Origin: Sulfuriferula sp.
Lineage (GTDB): Bacteria; Pseudomonadota; Gammaproteobacteria; Burkholderiales; Sulfuriferulaceae
Assembly (NCBI GenBank): GCA_027311185.1
Contig: DAICZK010000023.1
Span: 1 to 15,259, forward strand
Reading direction: 5' to 3'
Length of the DNA stretch: 15,259 nucleotides
Part shown: piece after piece, positions 1 to 7,522 of the stretch
How the letters are laid out: the number at the start of each line of letters is the position of its first letter
How positions within the stretch are numbered: position 1 is the stretch's first letter
Notes under the pieces: generated by a model
Told to the model about the DNA's origin: nothing
Databases searched by the model: none
The model's input: the letters and a program-made list of their open reading frames with translations, nothing else
Made by a program: the position numbers and the translations under genes

Positions 1-1
1 G

Positions 2-79
2 CGCAACAAGCCGCAAACGCTGCTCTTTGTGCGTTCAAAGGGAGAGCGCCGCCATGAAATCTTCCGCCGTATCGGCTAA
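2..79 (+). CDS. C-terminal fragment of an unrecognised protein
   Basis: An open frame enters from the left edge and gives 25 residues before TAA at 77-79. It ends in a basic, charged tail (LLFVRSKGERRHEIFRRIG). The composition looks protein-like, but another plus frame is also open here, so coding status is uncertain. No family is recognised. If real, the gene ends 138 bases before the antitoxin start and runs in the same direction. Confidence 0.35.
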   Translation, partial: RNKPQTLLFVRSKGERRHEIFRRIG

Positions 80-167
80 ATAATGGAGAATCACGACGAT
101 GTGTAATGCCGATTCGAGTGTCGGCTCGCCTAGGCCGCGCTTCGAAGAACCAGAAGAGAAAATTACC

Positions 168-185
168 GATAGATAATATGCTATC
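168..185 (+). promoter_or_regulatory. Candidate promoter/operator of the toxin-antitoxin pair
   Basis: GATAG (168-172) and CTATC (181-185) form an inverted repeat with an 8-base spacer. It overlaps GATAAT (172-177), a possible sigma70 -10 box lying 40 bases before the antitoxin start. No good -35 box is visible. A second inverted repeat, GCCGA-N8-TCGGC, lies at 108-125. Phd/YefM-type antitoxins usually bind palindromes over their own promoter, so this is a reasonable but unproven operator. Confidence 0.3.
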
Positions 186-217
186 ATTTGATGGCACAAA
201 TTTACGGGAAGATGAAC

Positions 218-544
218 ATGGAAACATTCAGCATACGAGATTTGCGGGAACGGACAGGCGATCTGGTGCGCACCGCCGAGTCGGGCCATTTGTCCATCGT
301 CGCCAAGCACGGGCGTCCGGTGTTTATTGCCGTGCCGCTTGATGAGCACGTTCTGGCTCAAGGGCTGTCCGTGGCGCTGGCCTGTCGTCTTTTCGCCGAT
401 AAGGTATTGAGTCTGGGTAAGGCCGCGCGAATGGCAAAGCTGCCAACCGAGAGTTTCATCGAGTGCCTGGGGCAGATGGGTATACCAGCGGTTGATTATA
501 GCGGCGAGGAGCTGGATCGCGAACTGGAATTATTGGCGTCGTGA
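218..544 (+). CDS. Antitoxin: Phd/YefM-like N-terminus fused to UPF0175 domain
   Basis: This 108-residue protein is the likely antitoxin of a type II toxin-antitoxin pair. Residues 1-45 resemble the Phd/YefM fold, which binds operator DNA (FSIRDLRERTGDLVRTAESG, then VAKHGRPVFIAVPLDEHVL). Residues 50-105 match UPF0175: ALACRLFADKVLSLGKAARMA, then a segment ending LGQMGIPAVDYSGEEL. Upstream in-frame starts exist at 188 (TTG), 191 and 212. The ATG at 218 is preferred because GGAAG lies six bases before it and the Phd-like fold begins directly after. The stop overlaps the toxin start (GTGA, 541-544), implying translational coupling. The family usually neutralises the toxin by direct binding and represses its own promoter. 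That role is inferred here from domains and context. Confidence 0.82.
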   Translation: METFSIRDLRERTGDLVRTAESGHLSIVAKHGRPVFIAVPLDEHVLAQGLSVALACRLFADKVLSLGKAARMAKLPTESFIECLGQMGIPAVDYSGEELDRELELLAS

Positions 545-1029
545 AAGTAATTGTTGCCGATAGCAGCCCCCTGATCGTATTTGCGCGCAGCGAATTGCTT
601 CCCATGCTGCGTCGGGTGGCCGGTGAAATTATCGTGCCTCAAACGGTTTATGAAGAGTTTGCCGGCGATACGGGCAAGCCCGGAGCCAGGATTATTGTCG
701 AAGCCTTACACGCCGAACTGCTGACAGTACACCCGGATTCATCGGTGCAGGTATTAGCGACACACATGCCGATGCTGGATCGAGGTGAAATTGCTGCCAT
801 CTCGTTGGCAATCGAGCTATCTGAACCTATTCTCATGGACGAACGCCTCGGCCGTCAGGCGGCTGCCGCGCATGGTCTTGCCGTGATTGGCAGTGCGGGT
901 ATCCTGCTTGCCGCAAAACGAAAAGGTCTGATTCCCGCGGTACATCCCGTTCTACAGGCCTGGCAACGGTTCGGTTATTTCTTATCCCCCGCTCTGATTG
1001 CTACGGTACTGCAACGGGCAGATGAATGA
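541..1029 (+). CDS. DUF3368 PIN-like toxin, putative ribonuclease
   Basis: This 162-residue protein has the DUF3368 subgroup pattern of the PIN nuclease fold. Putative metal-binding acidic residues are D7 (in VADSSPLIVFA), E38/E39 (VPQTVYEEF), E83 (LDRGEIAAISLA) and D100 (LMDERLGRQAAA). The C-terminal half carries the family signature GSAGILLAAKRKGLI and ends near a LSPALIATVLQRA helix. PIN toxins cleave RNA in a metal-dependent way; the target is unknown. Translation starts at GTG 541, inside the last codons of the antitoxin gene. DUF3368 proteins are commonly found next to UPF0175 genes, which supports the pairing. The gene is convergent with the ABC ATPase gene, with 115 bases between and no clear terminator there. 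Confidence 0.83.
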   Translation: MKVIVADSSPLIVFARSELLPMLRRVAGEIIVPQTVYEEFAGDTGKPGARIIVEALHAELLTVHPDSSVQVLATHMPMLDRGEIAAISLAIELSEPILMDERLGRQAAAAHGLAVIGSAGILLAAKRKGLIPAVHPVLQAWQRFGYFLSPALIATVLQRADE

Positions 1030-1144
1030 CACATTGAGCAGGTTGAAAAGATCGGGCTAAAAAATGGGGAACCGGGCGATTGCCGCCTAGCTCATGACAA
1101 ATAAACCAGGACGGTGGCCCGACTCTGTCGTCGGATTTTCCCGT

Positions 1145-1774
1145 TCAGATGTTTGCACCCGATAAAATTTGCTCCATGTGCAGAACGCTAGCGGCGCTGG
1201 CAGACACAAAATCCATATCGTGAGTGGTAAACACTACGCAATCGCGCTGTCCTTTGTACCGAATCAGGTCAGCCAGATAACGCCTTGCGCCCATGTCCAG
1301 GCCGTTACTGGGTTCGTCCAGCAAGAGTACGCGTGGATCGCCGATCCAGGCCGCGCTCAGCATGAATTTTTTTTGGGTGCCTAGCGACATCGCCTTAAAG
1401 CGGGTATTTAAATGCACATACAGGCCGAAGCCGTGAACCACGGCCAAAACATCAGACCCGAGCAGGGTTTTTTTGGCCGTCGCCACAAACTCCAGAAGTT
1501 CGCGGCCGGTCATGAAAGGGTAGGCAGGGCACTCATCCGGCACGTACGACAATTGCTGTCTGGCCGCTATTGGCGCGCGCGTCATGCTGATTTCGTCGAT
1601 CCAGACTTCGCCTTCATCTGCGGGCAATGCATTGGCCAACAGCCCCAGCAGCGTGGATTTGCCGATGCCATTGGGTCCCTGCAAGGCGTATACCCCGCTA
1701 TTCAGGCTCAGGCGAGCGTTATGGAAGATGGCGCGCTGGCCGTAGGTTTTGCAAAGTCCTTCGAAACGCAGCAT
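1145..1774 (-). CDS. ABC transporter ATP-binding protein
   Basis: A 209-residue stand-alone nucleotide-binding domain. Walker A is GPNGIGKST (33-41), Walker B with the catalytic Glu is VLLLDEP (149-155), the D-loop is NGLD (157-160) and the switch His is H185 (FTTHDMDF). The signature is degenerate: SLGTQKK (130-136) instead of LSGGQ, as in some ABC-2-type exporter ATPases. The Q-loop position reads YVPDE, without a Gln. It starts 10 bases after the stop of the membrane-protein gene, with GAGGAAA as a ribosome site, so the two are almost certainly one transcript and one complex at the inner membrane. The substrate is unknown. No periplasmic binding protein is nearby, so export is more likely than import. 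Confidence 0.88.
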   Translation of the reverse strand: MLRFEGLCKTYGQRAIFHNARLSLNSGVYALQGPNGIGKSTLLGLLANALPADEGEVWIDEISMTRAPIAARQQLSYVPDECPAYPFMTGRELLEFVATAKKTLLGSDVLAVVHGFGLYVHLNTRFKAMSLGTQKKFMLSAAWIGDPRVLLLDEPSNGLDMGARRYLADLIRYKGQRDCVVFTTHDMDFVSASAASVLHMEQILSGANI

Positions 1775-1784
1775 ATGGGTTTCC

Positions 1785-3074
1785 TCAGTGGATGGCTGCC
1801 ATGGCGGCGCCAGACCAGGTCCCGGCCAGCAGCACGCTGAGCAGTACTGTATGCCGACCCCCCCAAATCAGCGGCAGGCGCAGCAAGGAAAGCAAGGTCT
1901 GACTGGCCAGAATCAACCCTATCAACGTCCATATTGACAAAATACCGTGCGTTAACAGCGGCGACGCCAAAACTCCCAGCGGTACCATTCCCAGCAATGC
2001 GACAAATAAGGTGTCACGGATCGCCCAATAGTGTCGACCCAGAGGTAGCGTCGCCAGGTAGGCTTGCATGGGGGCGTGGATGGATCGGAGGGTACGGTAA
2101 AACCCGCTCAGGATCATCGCGATGACGGCGATGGCAATAATGGCGGCGGGGAGCGAGCGGCCGTCGAATTGAAAAATCCGGATCAGCGCGCTGGTCATGA
2201 CCGCTATGGTCAATGTCGCGCTCATACGGGTGGCAGTTGCGCTGGGCTGGTTGAGTAAGAGGGCTTGGAACTCGATGCGCAACGCCGGGGAGATCCAGTT
2301 CGCTGGGCGCACGGATTCCGTTTGCGGACCTGGCGCGCGGATTGCCGAAAGCCGGCGTATTTTACCGCTCCGGCCTACGAATGTGAATGCAACCGCGCTC
2401 ACTGGCGCGAGAGCAAGCAATAGCCATGGGATAAAATCGCCGGACAGGGTCAGGCCAGTACACAGCAGCCCCGTAGCCGCCAATATGCCCGGCCAGGCGG
2501 TCACATTGCCCTCGAGCGCGGCCAGTTGCGTGACGAGCACCAGAATCAATATATTGCCCAGGACGACGACCTCGAACAGATGGTTGATCTGTCCGAGCGG
2601 CGAAAACGAGAGCGCCAGGGCAAAGGCGATGGGAACGAGCAGCAGACTATCGACCAGAAACAGCAGGCTGATGTTGACACAGCGACGCAGGGTAATTGAA
2701 ACCGGCAGCGATGCGGCATACCGTACAAAGCGGCCGCCGCTGAGGGCATGACGTTGTATCATCGCCCAGGTCAGGGCTGTGCCTTGAAGCAGGGCTGCAT
2801 AACCCAAATGCCAGAGCAGACCGTGGCCGGGGGCGAGCAGGGCTGTTACGGGAAATGCCAGCCCGCGCAACAGCGATGGTAATGGCATTCCGGCCGGGAT
2901 GAGCAACGCCAACAAGAGCGCTATCTGCCAATGGCGCATCAGCACGCTGGCGGTGGACAACGCGTAGGCGCGCGAGCGCAGTCGGAGCAAAAGCAGGTAC
3001 ATTCTCATTTCCAGGGAATCCGGATCAGAAATCCCGCTTCGATTGTTCTCCGGCATCCCGAAGCAGTGCTGCAT
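1785..3074 (-). CDS. Multi-spanning membrane protein, probable ABC permease partner
   Basis: An up to 429-residue, strongly hydrophobic protein with roughly ten to twelve predicted membrane segments, for example around residues 50-105, 131-156, 165-230, a group near 280-330, and 345-429. A basic, less hydrophobic stretch lies near residues 230-275. No family is recognised with confidence. The role as permease is inferred from topology and from the ATPase gene 10 bases downstream. The start is uncertain: ATG 3074 gives the longest frame but has no ribosome site. In-frame ATGs at 3056, 3008 and 3002 are alternatives, and the hydrophobic pattern fits a start at 3008 or 3002 (MRMYLLLLRLRSR) well. 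A candidate promoter lies at 3133-3161. Confidence 0.7.
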   Translation of the reverse strand: MQHCFGMPENNRSGISDPDSLEMRMYLLLLRLRSRAYALSTASVLMRHWQIALLLALLIPAGMPLPSLLRGLAFPVTALLAPGHGLLWHLGYAALLQGTALTWAMIQRHALSGGRFVRYAASLPVSITLRRCVNISLLFLVDSLLLVPIAFALALSFSPLGQINHLFEVVVLGNILILVLVTQLAALEGNVTAWPGILAATGLLCTGLTLSGDFIPWLLLALAPVSAVAFTFVGRSGKIRRLSAIRAPGPQTESVRPANWISPALRIEFQALLLNQPSATATRMSATLTIAVMTSALIRIFQFDGRSLPAAIIAIAVIAMILSGFYRTLRSIHAPMQAYLATLPLGRHYWAIRDTLFVALLGMVPLGVLASPLLTHGILSIWTLIGLILASQTLLSLLRLPLIWGGRHTVLLSVLLAGTWSGAAMAAIH

Positions 3075-3132
3075 CAGTTTTGAATTTCATGATTTTATGG
3101 ATATTATCCGCAAAAAAACAGGAATTGTTCCA

Positions 3133-3161
3133 AGTATGTGGATGCAATGCTCGAATGTCAA
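3133..3161 (-). promoter_or_regulatory. Candidate sigma70 promoter for the ABC pair
   Basis: Read on the minus strand there is a perfect -35 TTGACA (3156-3161), a 17-base spacer and a -10 CATACT (3133-3138, four of six matches). Transcription would start near 3126, giving a leader of about 50 bases to ATG 3074 or 120 bases to ATG 3008. The rest of the 187-base gap 3075-3261 shows no gene and no convincing terminator. Confidence 0.5.
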
Positions 3162-3261
3162 TACGCGGCCGGACTGGAGATTTGCATGAGCGCAGCACGG
3201 CTTGAGCCATTATCAGCACAAGGGCGGGAACGGCGATAATATCAGCGTTGCCCGGACGCCC

Positions 3262-3852
3262 TCAAAACGCGAGAATATCCCAGCCTTCATTGAGGAGCAT
3301 CCGGGTCAGGGCGATAAGCGGCAAGCCGACGAGCGCGTTCGGGTCTTCGCTCGTCATGCGCTCCATGATGGCAATGCCCAGGCTCTCCGAACGAGCGCTT
3401 CCGGCGCAGTCGTAAGGCTGATCCGTGCGCAGGTAATAGTCGATTTGCGCGTCGGTGAGCGGGCGGATGGTTACGGTCGTGGGCACGACGCTGGACTGCA
3501 GATTGCGCGTCGCGCTGTTGTACAGACTTAACGCGGTGTAAAAAACCAGTTGCTCACCGCGCATGCTGCGCAACTGCGCAACTGCGCCGTCATGATCGCC
3601 GGGCTTGCCGATATGGCTGCCGTTGAGGCTGGCTATCTGGTCGGAGCCAATGATGAGTGCATCGGGAAAGCGTTCCGCGACGGCTTGGGCCTTGAGTACG
3701 GACAAGCGCAATGCCGCCGCAGCGGGCGCTTCGTCGGTCAGGGGCGTCTCGTCGACCAGCGGGGCGCTGACGGTAAACGGGATACGTAGTTTTGTCAACA
3801 ACTCGCGCCGGTATGTCGACGTCGACGCGAGCACCAGTTGCCTTGCCGCCAT
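3262..3852 (-). CDS. yceF: Maf-family nucleotide pyrophosphatase, YceF type
   Basis: A 196-residue Maf/HAM1-superfamily house-cleaning enzyme that hydrolyses modified nucleoside triphosphates to monophosphates. The E. coli YceF subgroup prefers m7GTP. The phosphate-binding start LASTSTYRRELL (8-19), VDETP (33-37), IIGSDQIASL with D71, K83 in IGKP, and the C-terminal CAGSARSESLGIAIMER and DPNALVGLPLIAL are all present. The last two blocks distinguish YceF from the dTTP/UTP-type Maf. Length is normal for the family. The gene starts five bases after the pycB stop without a good ribosome site of its own, so it is probably translated by coupling at the end of the pycAB transcript. YceF is usually found beside yceD-rpmF; here pycAB intervenes and yceD is absent. 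Confidence 0.93.
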   Translation of the reverse strand: MAARQLVLASTSTYRRELLTKLRIPFTVSAPLVDETPLTDEAPAAAALRLSVLKAQAVAERFPDALIIGSDQIASLNGSHIGKPGDHDGAVAQLRSMRGEQLVFYTALSLYNSATRNLQSSVVPTTVTIRPLTDAQIDYYLRTDQPYDCAGSARSESLGIAIMERMTSEDPNALVGLPLIALTRMLLNEGWDILAF

Positions 3853-3857
3853 GCCGG

Positions 3858-5702
3858 TTACTCGGGCTGGATTTCAAGCAAGACCTGGTCCGGCGTGACC
3901 GCATCCCCTTTTGCGACAAACAGGTTGATAATGGTGCCGGAAATGGATGCCTGAATCTCGTTTTCCATTTTCATGGCCTCAATGACCAGCACCGGGTCGC
4001 CAGCTTTGACCTTTTGTCCGGTGACGATCAGGACATCGACGATATTTCCCGGCATCGCGGTGGTGACATGACCGCTGTGGGTCGGTCTAGGCCGGTCGCT
4101 ACTGGTTTTGCCGGACGGTTTGGTCTTGGCATTGCCGTTGCTTTCGCCGCTGACCTCGATTTCGTTCAGCGTCTCGACGAACACTTCTTCGGTTACCCCA
4201 TCGACCGACACGTAGTACGGGCGTTGCGTCTGTGAGCCGTGGCCGCTGCCGGTCAGGCGTATGTGGTAGGTTTCGCCGTGCAGCGTAATGTGAAACTCAT
4301 CGGCGGCGAAACGGGTAGCCGAATTGTTGTCCCGCTCGCTGATCGGCAACAATACTTCCGGCGTCAACGTGTTGGCGTTGCGTTCTTGCAGGAAGGTCTG
4401 GCCCAGCTCGGGGAACATGGCGTAGGTAAGCACGTCTTCTTCCGATTTGGCGACGCCTTCGATTTCGCCGCGCAGTTTTTCCATTTCGTCGGGAATCAGG
4501 TCGGCGGGGCGGCACTGGATGATTTGCTGATCGCCGATGGCGAGTTCGCGCACCGTTTGATCGATCGGCCCGGGCGCCTGTCCATAACGCCCTTGCAGGT
4601 AGAGCTTGACCTCGTTGGTGATGGATTTATAACGCCCCCCGGTCAGCACGTTGATAACGGCCTGACTGCCGACGATTTGCGAGGTCGGCGTAACCAGCGG
4701 AGGATAGCCCAGATCTTCGCGTACGCGCGGGATTTCGGCCAATACTTCATCCATGCGGCCAAGCGAGCCCTGCTCTTTGAGCTGATTGGACAAGTTGGAG
4801 ATCATGCCGCCGGGAACCTGACTTATCAACACGCGCGGATCGACGCCGGTGAAGCTGCTTTCATATTGCCTGTACAGTTTGCGAACGTCGCGGAAGTAAG
4901 CAGCGATCTCTTCGAGGTCCGCTAAGCGGATTCCGGTGTCGTATTCGGTGTTCGCGAGCGCGGCCACCATGCTCTCGGTCGTCGGGTGGCTAGAGCCTTC
5001 CGAAAACGCGGAGATGCAGGTATCGATAACCGTCGCTCCGGCTTCTATCGCCTTGAGGTGCGCCATGCTTGCCAGACCGGATGTGGCGTGACTGTGATTG
5101 TGCACGGGCAGGCCGGTCGCGGCGCGTATCGCTTTTACCAGATCGTAGGCGACGGTTGGCGTCAGCAGTCCGGCCATATCCTTGATGGCGATGGTGTCGC
5201 AACCCAGTTCGGCAAAACCCTGGGCCAGCGCGACAAAATGGGGAATGTCGTGGACCGGGCTGGTGGTATAGGCAATCGCGCCCTGCGCGTGTTTGCCGGC
5301 TTTCTTGACCGCCTCGATAGAGACACGCATGTTGCGCAGATCGTTCATGGCGTCGAAGATACGGAATACGTCTACGCCGTTATCGGCCGATTTTTGTACG
5401 AACGCGCGTACTACATCGTCGGCGTAATGGCGATAGCCCAGCAAATTCTGACCCCGCAACAGCATTTGCAAAGGCGTGTTAGGCAGCGCCTTGCGCAGTT
5501 TGGCCAGTCTTTCCCATGGATCTTCCTTAAGAAAACGTACACAGGCATCAAAAGTGGCGCCTCCCCAGGATTCCAGTGACCAAAACCCAATGCTGTCGAG
5601 TTTGGCGCACATGGGCAGCATATGTTCGGTACGCATGCGCGTGGCGATCAGGGATTGATGGCCGTCGCGCAGCACAAGGTCGGTAATGAATACGTTTGGC
5701 AT
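3858..5702 (-). CDS. pycB: Pyruvate carboxylase subunit B (carboxyltransferase and biotin carrier)
   Basis: A 614-residue protein that moves CO2 from carboxybiotin to pyruvate, forming oxaloacetate. The carboxyltransferase barrel carries LRDGHQS with metal ligand D13, the presumed carbamylated K174 in IKDMAGLL, and His ligands near 203 and 205 in HNHSHATSG. The PycB/OadA conserved domain follows to about residue 465. A Ser/Gly/Lys/Pro-rich linker (about 517-545) leads to a C-terminal biotinyl domain with biotin on K578 (IEAMKMEN). The family is shared with the alpha subunit of Na+-pumping oxaloacetate decarboxylase. The pycA partner 36 bases upstream and the lack of oadB/oadG membrane genes favour pyruvate carboxylase. 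ATG 5702 is the only start that keeps the N-terminal FITDLVLRDGHQS; its ribosome site is weak. Confidence 0.9.
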   Translation of the reverse strand: MPNVFITDLVLRDGHQSLIATRMRTEHMLPMCAKLDSIGFWSLESWGGATFDACVRFLKEDPWERLAKLRKALPNTPLQMLLRGQNLLGYRHYADDVVRAFVQKSADNGVDVFRIFDAMNDLRNMRVSIEAVKKAGKHAQGAIAYTTSPVHDIPHFVALAQGFAELGCDTIAIKDMAGLLTPTVAYDLVKAIRAATGLPVHNHSHATSGLASMAHLKAIEAGATVIDTCISAFSEGSSHPTTESMVAALANTEYDTGIRLADLEEIAAYFRDVRKLYRQYESSFTGVDPRVLISQVPGGMISNLSNQLKEQGSLGRMDEVLAEIPRVREDLGYPPLVTPTSQIVGSQAVINVLTGGRYKSITNEVKLYLQGRYGQAPGPIDQTVRELAIGDQQIIQCRPADLIPDEMEKLRGEIEGVAKSEEDVLTYAMFPELGQTFLQERNANTLTPEVLLPISERDNNSATRFAADEFHITLHGETYHIRLTGSGHGSQTQRPYYVSVDGVTEEVFVETLNEIEVSGESNGNAKTKPSGKTSSDRPRPTHSGHVTTAMPGNIVDVLIVTGQKVKAGDPVLVIEAMKMENEIQASISGTIINLFVAKGDAVTPDQVLLEIQPE

Positions 5703-5738
5703 AATCGGTACAGTCTAAAATATAAGCTAGGAACCTGA

Positions 5739-7157
5739 TCACAGCCCGTTATGGGCGGCGATTGCAGCAGCGATTGCGGCGGCCAGCATTTCCGGCGGCT
5801 GGCCTACATCGTAGTTTATCAGGTCTGGATGCGTTTCGACGAATGAAGTGTCGAAGTGGCCGCTACGAAAGTCGGCGTTGCCGAGGATTTCGAGATAATA
5901 CGGGATGGTCGTTTTAACGCCGTACACCGTCATATCGTTTAAGGCGCGACGACTGCGCTCGATGACGCTGTTCCAGGACAGACTCCAAACGGTCAGCTTC
6001 GCGCACATGGAATCGAAGTAAGGCGGAATCACGTAGCCACTGTACATAGCCGCATCGGTACGGACGCCGGGGCCGCCGGGCGCGTAGTAGCGCGTGATGC
6101 GGCCGAAACTGGGCAGAAAATCGTTTTTTGGATCTTCGGCATTGATGCGGAATTCCATTGCGTAGCCGCGATATTGTATGTTTTCCTGCTGGTATTGCAA
6201 CGGCAGTCCGCTGGCGATGCGGATTTGCTCCTGCACGATGTCCACGCCAGTAATCGTTTCGGTAATTGTATGTTCGACTTGCAGCCGGGTGTTCATTTCC
6301 ATGAAATAGAACTGATTGTTGACGTCGAGAAGGAATTCGACCGTCCCCGCGTTGACATAATTGACCGCTTTGGCCGCATTGACGGCGAGCTTGCCGATGT
6401 ATTGGCGCTGCGCTTCGGTCAGTTGCGGCGAGGGCGCGATCTCAATGAGTTTCTGGTTGCGCCGCTGTATGGAGCAGTCGCGTTCGAACAGGTGTATGAC
6501 ATTGCCTTGTTCGTCAGCCAGAATCTGGACTTCGATATGTTTTGGGTTAACGACGCATTTTTCCAGGAACACTTCGGGTTTGCCGAAGGCTTTGCTCGCT
6601 TCGGACACGACACGGCTGTAATTTTTGAGCAGCTCCGCTTCCGAGTCGCAGCGCCGTATGCCACGTCCACCACCGCCATTGGTGGCTTTGAGCATGACGG
6701 GATAACCGATTTGTGCAGCGAGTATGCGCGCTTTGTCGACGTTTTCCAGATTGTGATCGCTGCCGGGAATAACGGGAATACCGGCTTTGATCATGGCCTT
6801 GCGGGCTTCTATTTTATCGCCCATCATGCGTATGACTTCGGCGTTGGGGCCGATGAAGCGTATCCCGCGCCGCGCGCAGATCTCGGCCAGAGCGGGATTT
6901 TCCGAGAGAAAGCCATAACCCGGGTGTAGTGCGTCGCAGCCGCTGGCCACCGCGAGATTGACGAGGTTGTGGGCGTTCAAATAGCCTTTGATCGGATCGG
7001 AGCCGATATTATAGGACTCATCCGCTTTTTTGACATGGAGCGCATGGCGATCCGCGTCCGTATAAATAGCGACTGAAATAATGCCGAGTTCGGCGCATGC
7101 GCGTACGATACGCACCGCGATTTCACCTCGGTTAGCGATAAGAATTTTCCTGATCAC
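5739..7157 (-). CDS. pycA: Pyruvate carboxylase subunit A (biotin carboxylase)
   Basis: A 472-residue ATP-grasp biotin carboxylase that makes carboxybiotin from bicarbonate and ATP on the biotin of PycB. Visible motifs are the N-terminal [27 protein letters not shown] (78-87), the ATP-binding glycine loop [10 protein letters not shown] (161-170), [16 protein letters not shown] (224-239) and the catalytic [11 protein letters not shown] (287-297). Length and the C-terminus (FVETHPDL, then [14 protein letters not shown]) resemble the two-subunit pyruvate carboxylase of Pseudomonas more than AccC of acetyl-CoA carboxylase, and accB is not adjacent. The start codon is GTG, with AGGA three bases before it. 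It heads the pycA-pycB-yceF transcript and is divergent from rpmF. AccC remains the main alternative name. Confidence 0.9.
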   Translation of the reverse strand: MIRKILIANRGEIAVRIVRACAELGIISVAIYTDADRHALHVKKADESYNIGSDPIKGYLNAHNLVNLAVASGCDALHPGYGFLSENPALAEICARRGIRFIGPNAEVIRMMGDKIEARKAMIKAGIPVIPGSDHNLENVDKARILAAQIGYPVMLKATNGGGGRGIRRCDSEAELLKNYSRVVSEASKAFGKPEVFLEKCVVNPKHIEVQILADEQGNVIHLFERDCSIQRRNQKLIEIAPSPQLTEAQRQYIGKLAVNAAKAVNYVNAGTVEFLLDVNNQFYFMEMNTRLQVEHTITETITGVDIVQEQIRIASGLPLQYQQENIQYRGYAMEFRINAEDPKNDFLPSFGRITRYYAPGGPGVRTDAAMYSGYVIPPYFDSMCAKLTVWSLSWNSVIERSRRALNDMTVYGVKTTIPYYLEILGNADFRSGHFDTSFVETHPDLINYDVGQPPEMLAAAIAAAIAAHNGL

Positions 7158-7195
7158 GCGTCCTGTGCTTTCTTTTTTGACAATACAATGGCTAA

Positions 7196-7226
7196 ATTAT
7201 ATCATGCCCGCCTTAACTCGTGACAG
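7196..7226 (-). promoter_or_regulatory. Candidate extended -10 promoter for pycA-pycB-yceF
   Basis: On the minus strand 7196-7204 reads TGATATAAT, a perfect extended -10 element. A -35-like CTGTCA (7221-7226, four of six matches) lies upstream with a long 19-base spacer. Transcription would start near 7189, about 30 bases before the GTG start of pycA. Confidence 0.6.
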
Positions 7227-7260
7227 GCCGTCATAGCGGGGTTTGACAACTTGTTCAGCG

Positions 7261-7295
7261 TTGCCGGCACTGCGATTTTTGGTTCATCGCGGCAA
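7261..7295. other. Bulged stem-loop in the divergent region
   Basis: TTGCC (7261-7265) pairs with GGCAA (7291-7295), and GCGAT (7272-7276) with ATCGC (7286-7290), with a six-base bulge and a nine-base loop. It lies upstream of both candidate promoters, so it is more likely a DNA element or chance than part of either leader. Confidence 0.3.
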
Positions 7296-7376
7296 GAAAA
7301 CCTGGCGGTCACGGCAGCAAAAGGATAAAATTGCAGGTTCTGCCCCCGTTAGGGCGCACACAATGTAATTCCGTTG

Positions 7377-7382
7377 TATAAT
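7377..7382 (+). promoter_or_regulatory. Candidate -10 box of the rpmF/fab promoter
   Basis: A perfect TATAAT faces rpmF. No recognisable -35 hexamer sits 16-18 bases upstream and the box is not a TGn extended type. If used, transcription starts near 7389 and leaves a leader of about 134 bases before rpmF. Confidence 0.42.
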
Positions 7383-7418
7383 AGCGCGCGGTGTCTTCAA
7401 GGTGGTTGTGGGTTTGTT

Positions 7419-7445
7419 CCGGACTGAATAGTCCGGCGTTCGCCG
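7419..7445 (+). promoter_or_regulatory. Overlapping alternative hairpins in the presumed rpmF leader
   Basis: CCGGACT (7419-7425), loop GAAT, AGTCCGG (7430-7436) is a perfect 7-base-pair hairpin. The sequence CGGC-GTTC-GCCG (7434-7445) can form a second, shorter hairpin that shares bases 7434-7436 with the first. The two cannot both form fully. No T-run follows, so neither is an intrinsic terminator. The first arm pair could equally be a protein-binding palindrome. Confidence 0.4.
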
Positions 7446-7522
7446 ATTGGTGTTTGTGATCGCCTTGCGCTTGACCATATGACATAAAAGCAGCAACGTT
7501 ATTTTTTGATTGGAGTAGTAAA

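Larger units (their letters stand above)
7158..7522. other. Divergent intergenic control region between pycA and rpmF
   Basis: These 365 bases hold no convincing gene. A 70-codon minus-strand frame at 7284-7496 has no domain, no ribosome site and low-complexity composition. No trace of YceD (DUF177), the usual neighbour upstream of rpmF, is visible. The region contains promoter-like sequences facing each way and at least three hairpins, listed separately. Confidence 0.7.

Noticed and set aside
1030..1144. Bidirectional terminator between the toxin and ABC ATPase genes
   Set aside because: Only a 4-base-pair stem (GGCG/CGCC) was found and no T-run on either strand.
3025..3219. 64-codon minus-strand frame upstream of the membrane protein
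   Set aside because: It overlaps the candidate promoter and the permease start, and its composition is not protein-like.
3226..3255. Bulged hairpin just after yceF as a terminator
   Set aside because: The stem is interrupted and no T-run follows on the minus strand.
4239..4925. Long plus-strand open frame opposite pycB
   Set aside because: It is antisense to a well-supported gene, matches no family and has no ribosome site; GC-rich coding bias on the other strand explains it.
6174..6929. Long plus-strand open frame opposite pycA
   Set aside because: Same situation: it lies opposite the ATP-grasp core of PycA and has no recognisable domain.
3858..7157. Na+-pumping oxaloacetate decarboxylase (OadA) or acetyl-CoA carboxylase (AccC) locus
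   Set aside because: No oadB/oadG membrane subunits and no accB are present; the pairing of a biotin carboxylase with a 614-residue carboxyltransferase-biotin protein fits two-subunit pyruvate carboxylase.
7284..7496. 70-codon minus-strand frame in the divergent region
   Set aside because: No domain and no ribosome site, and it covers the leader hairpins and the -10 box facing rpmF.
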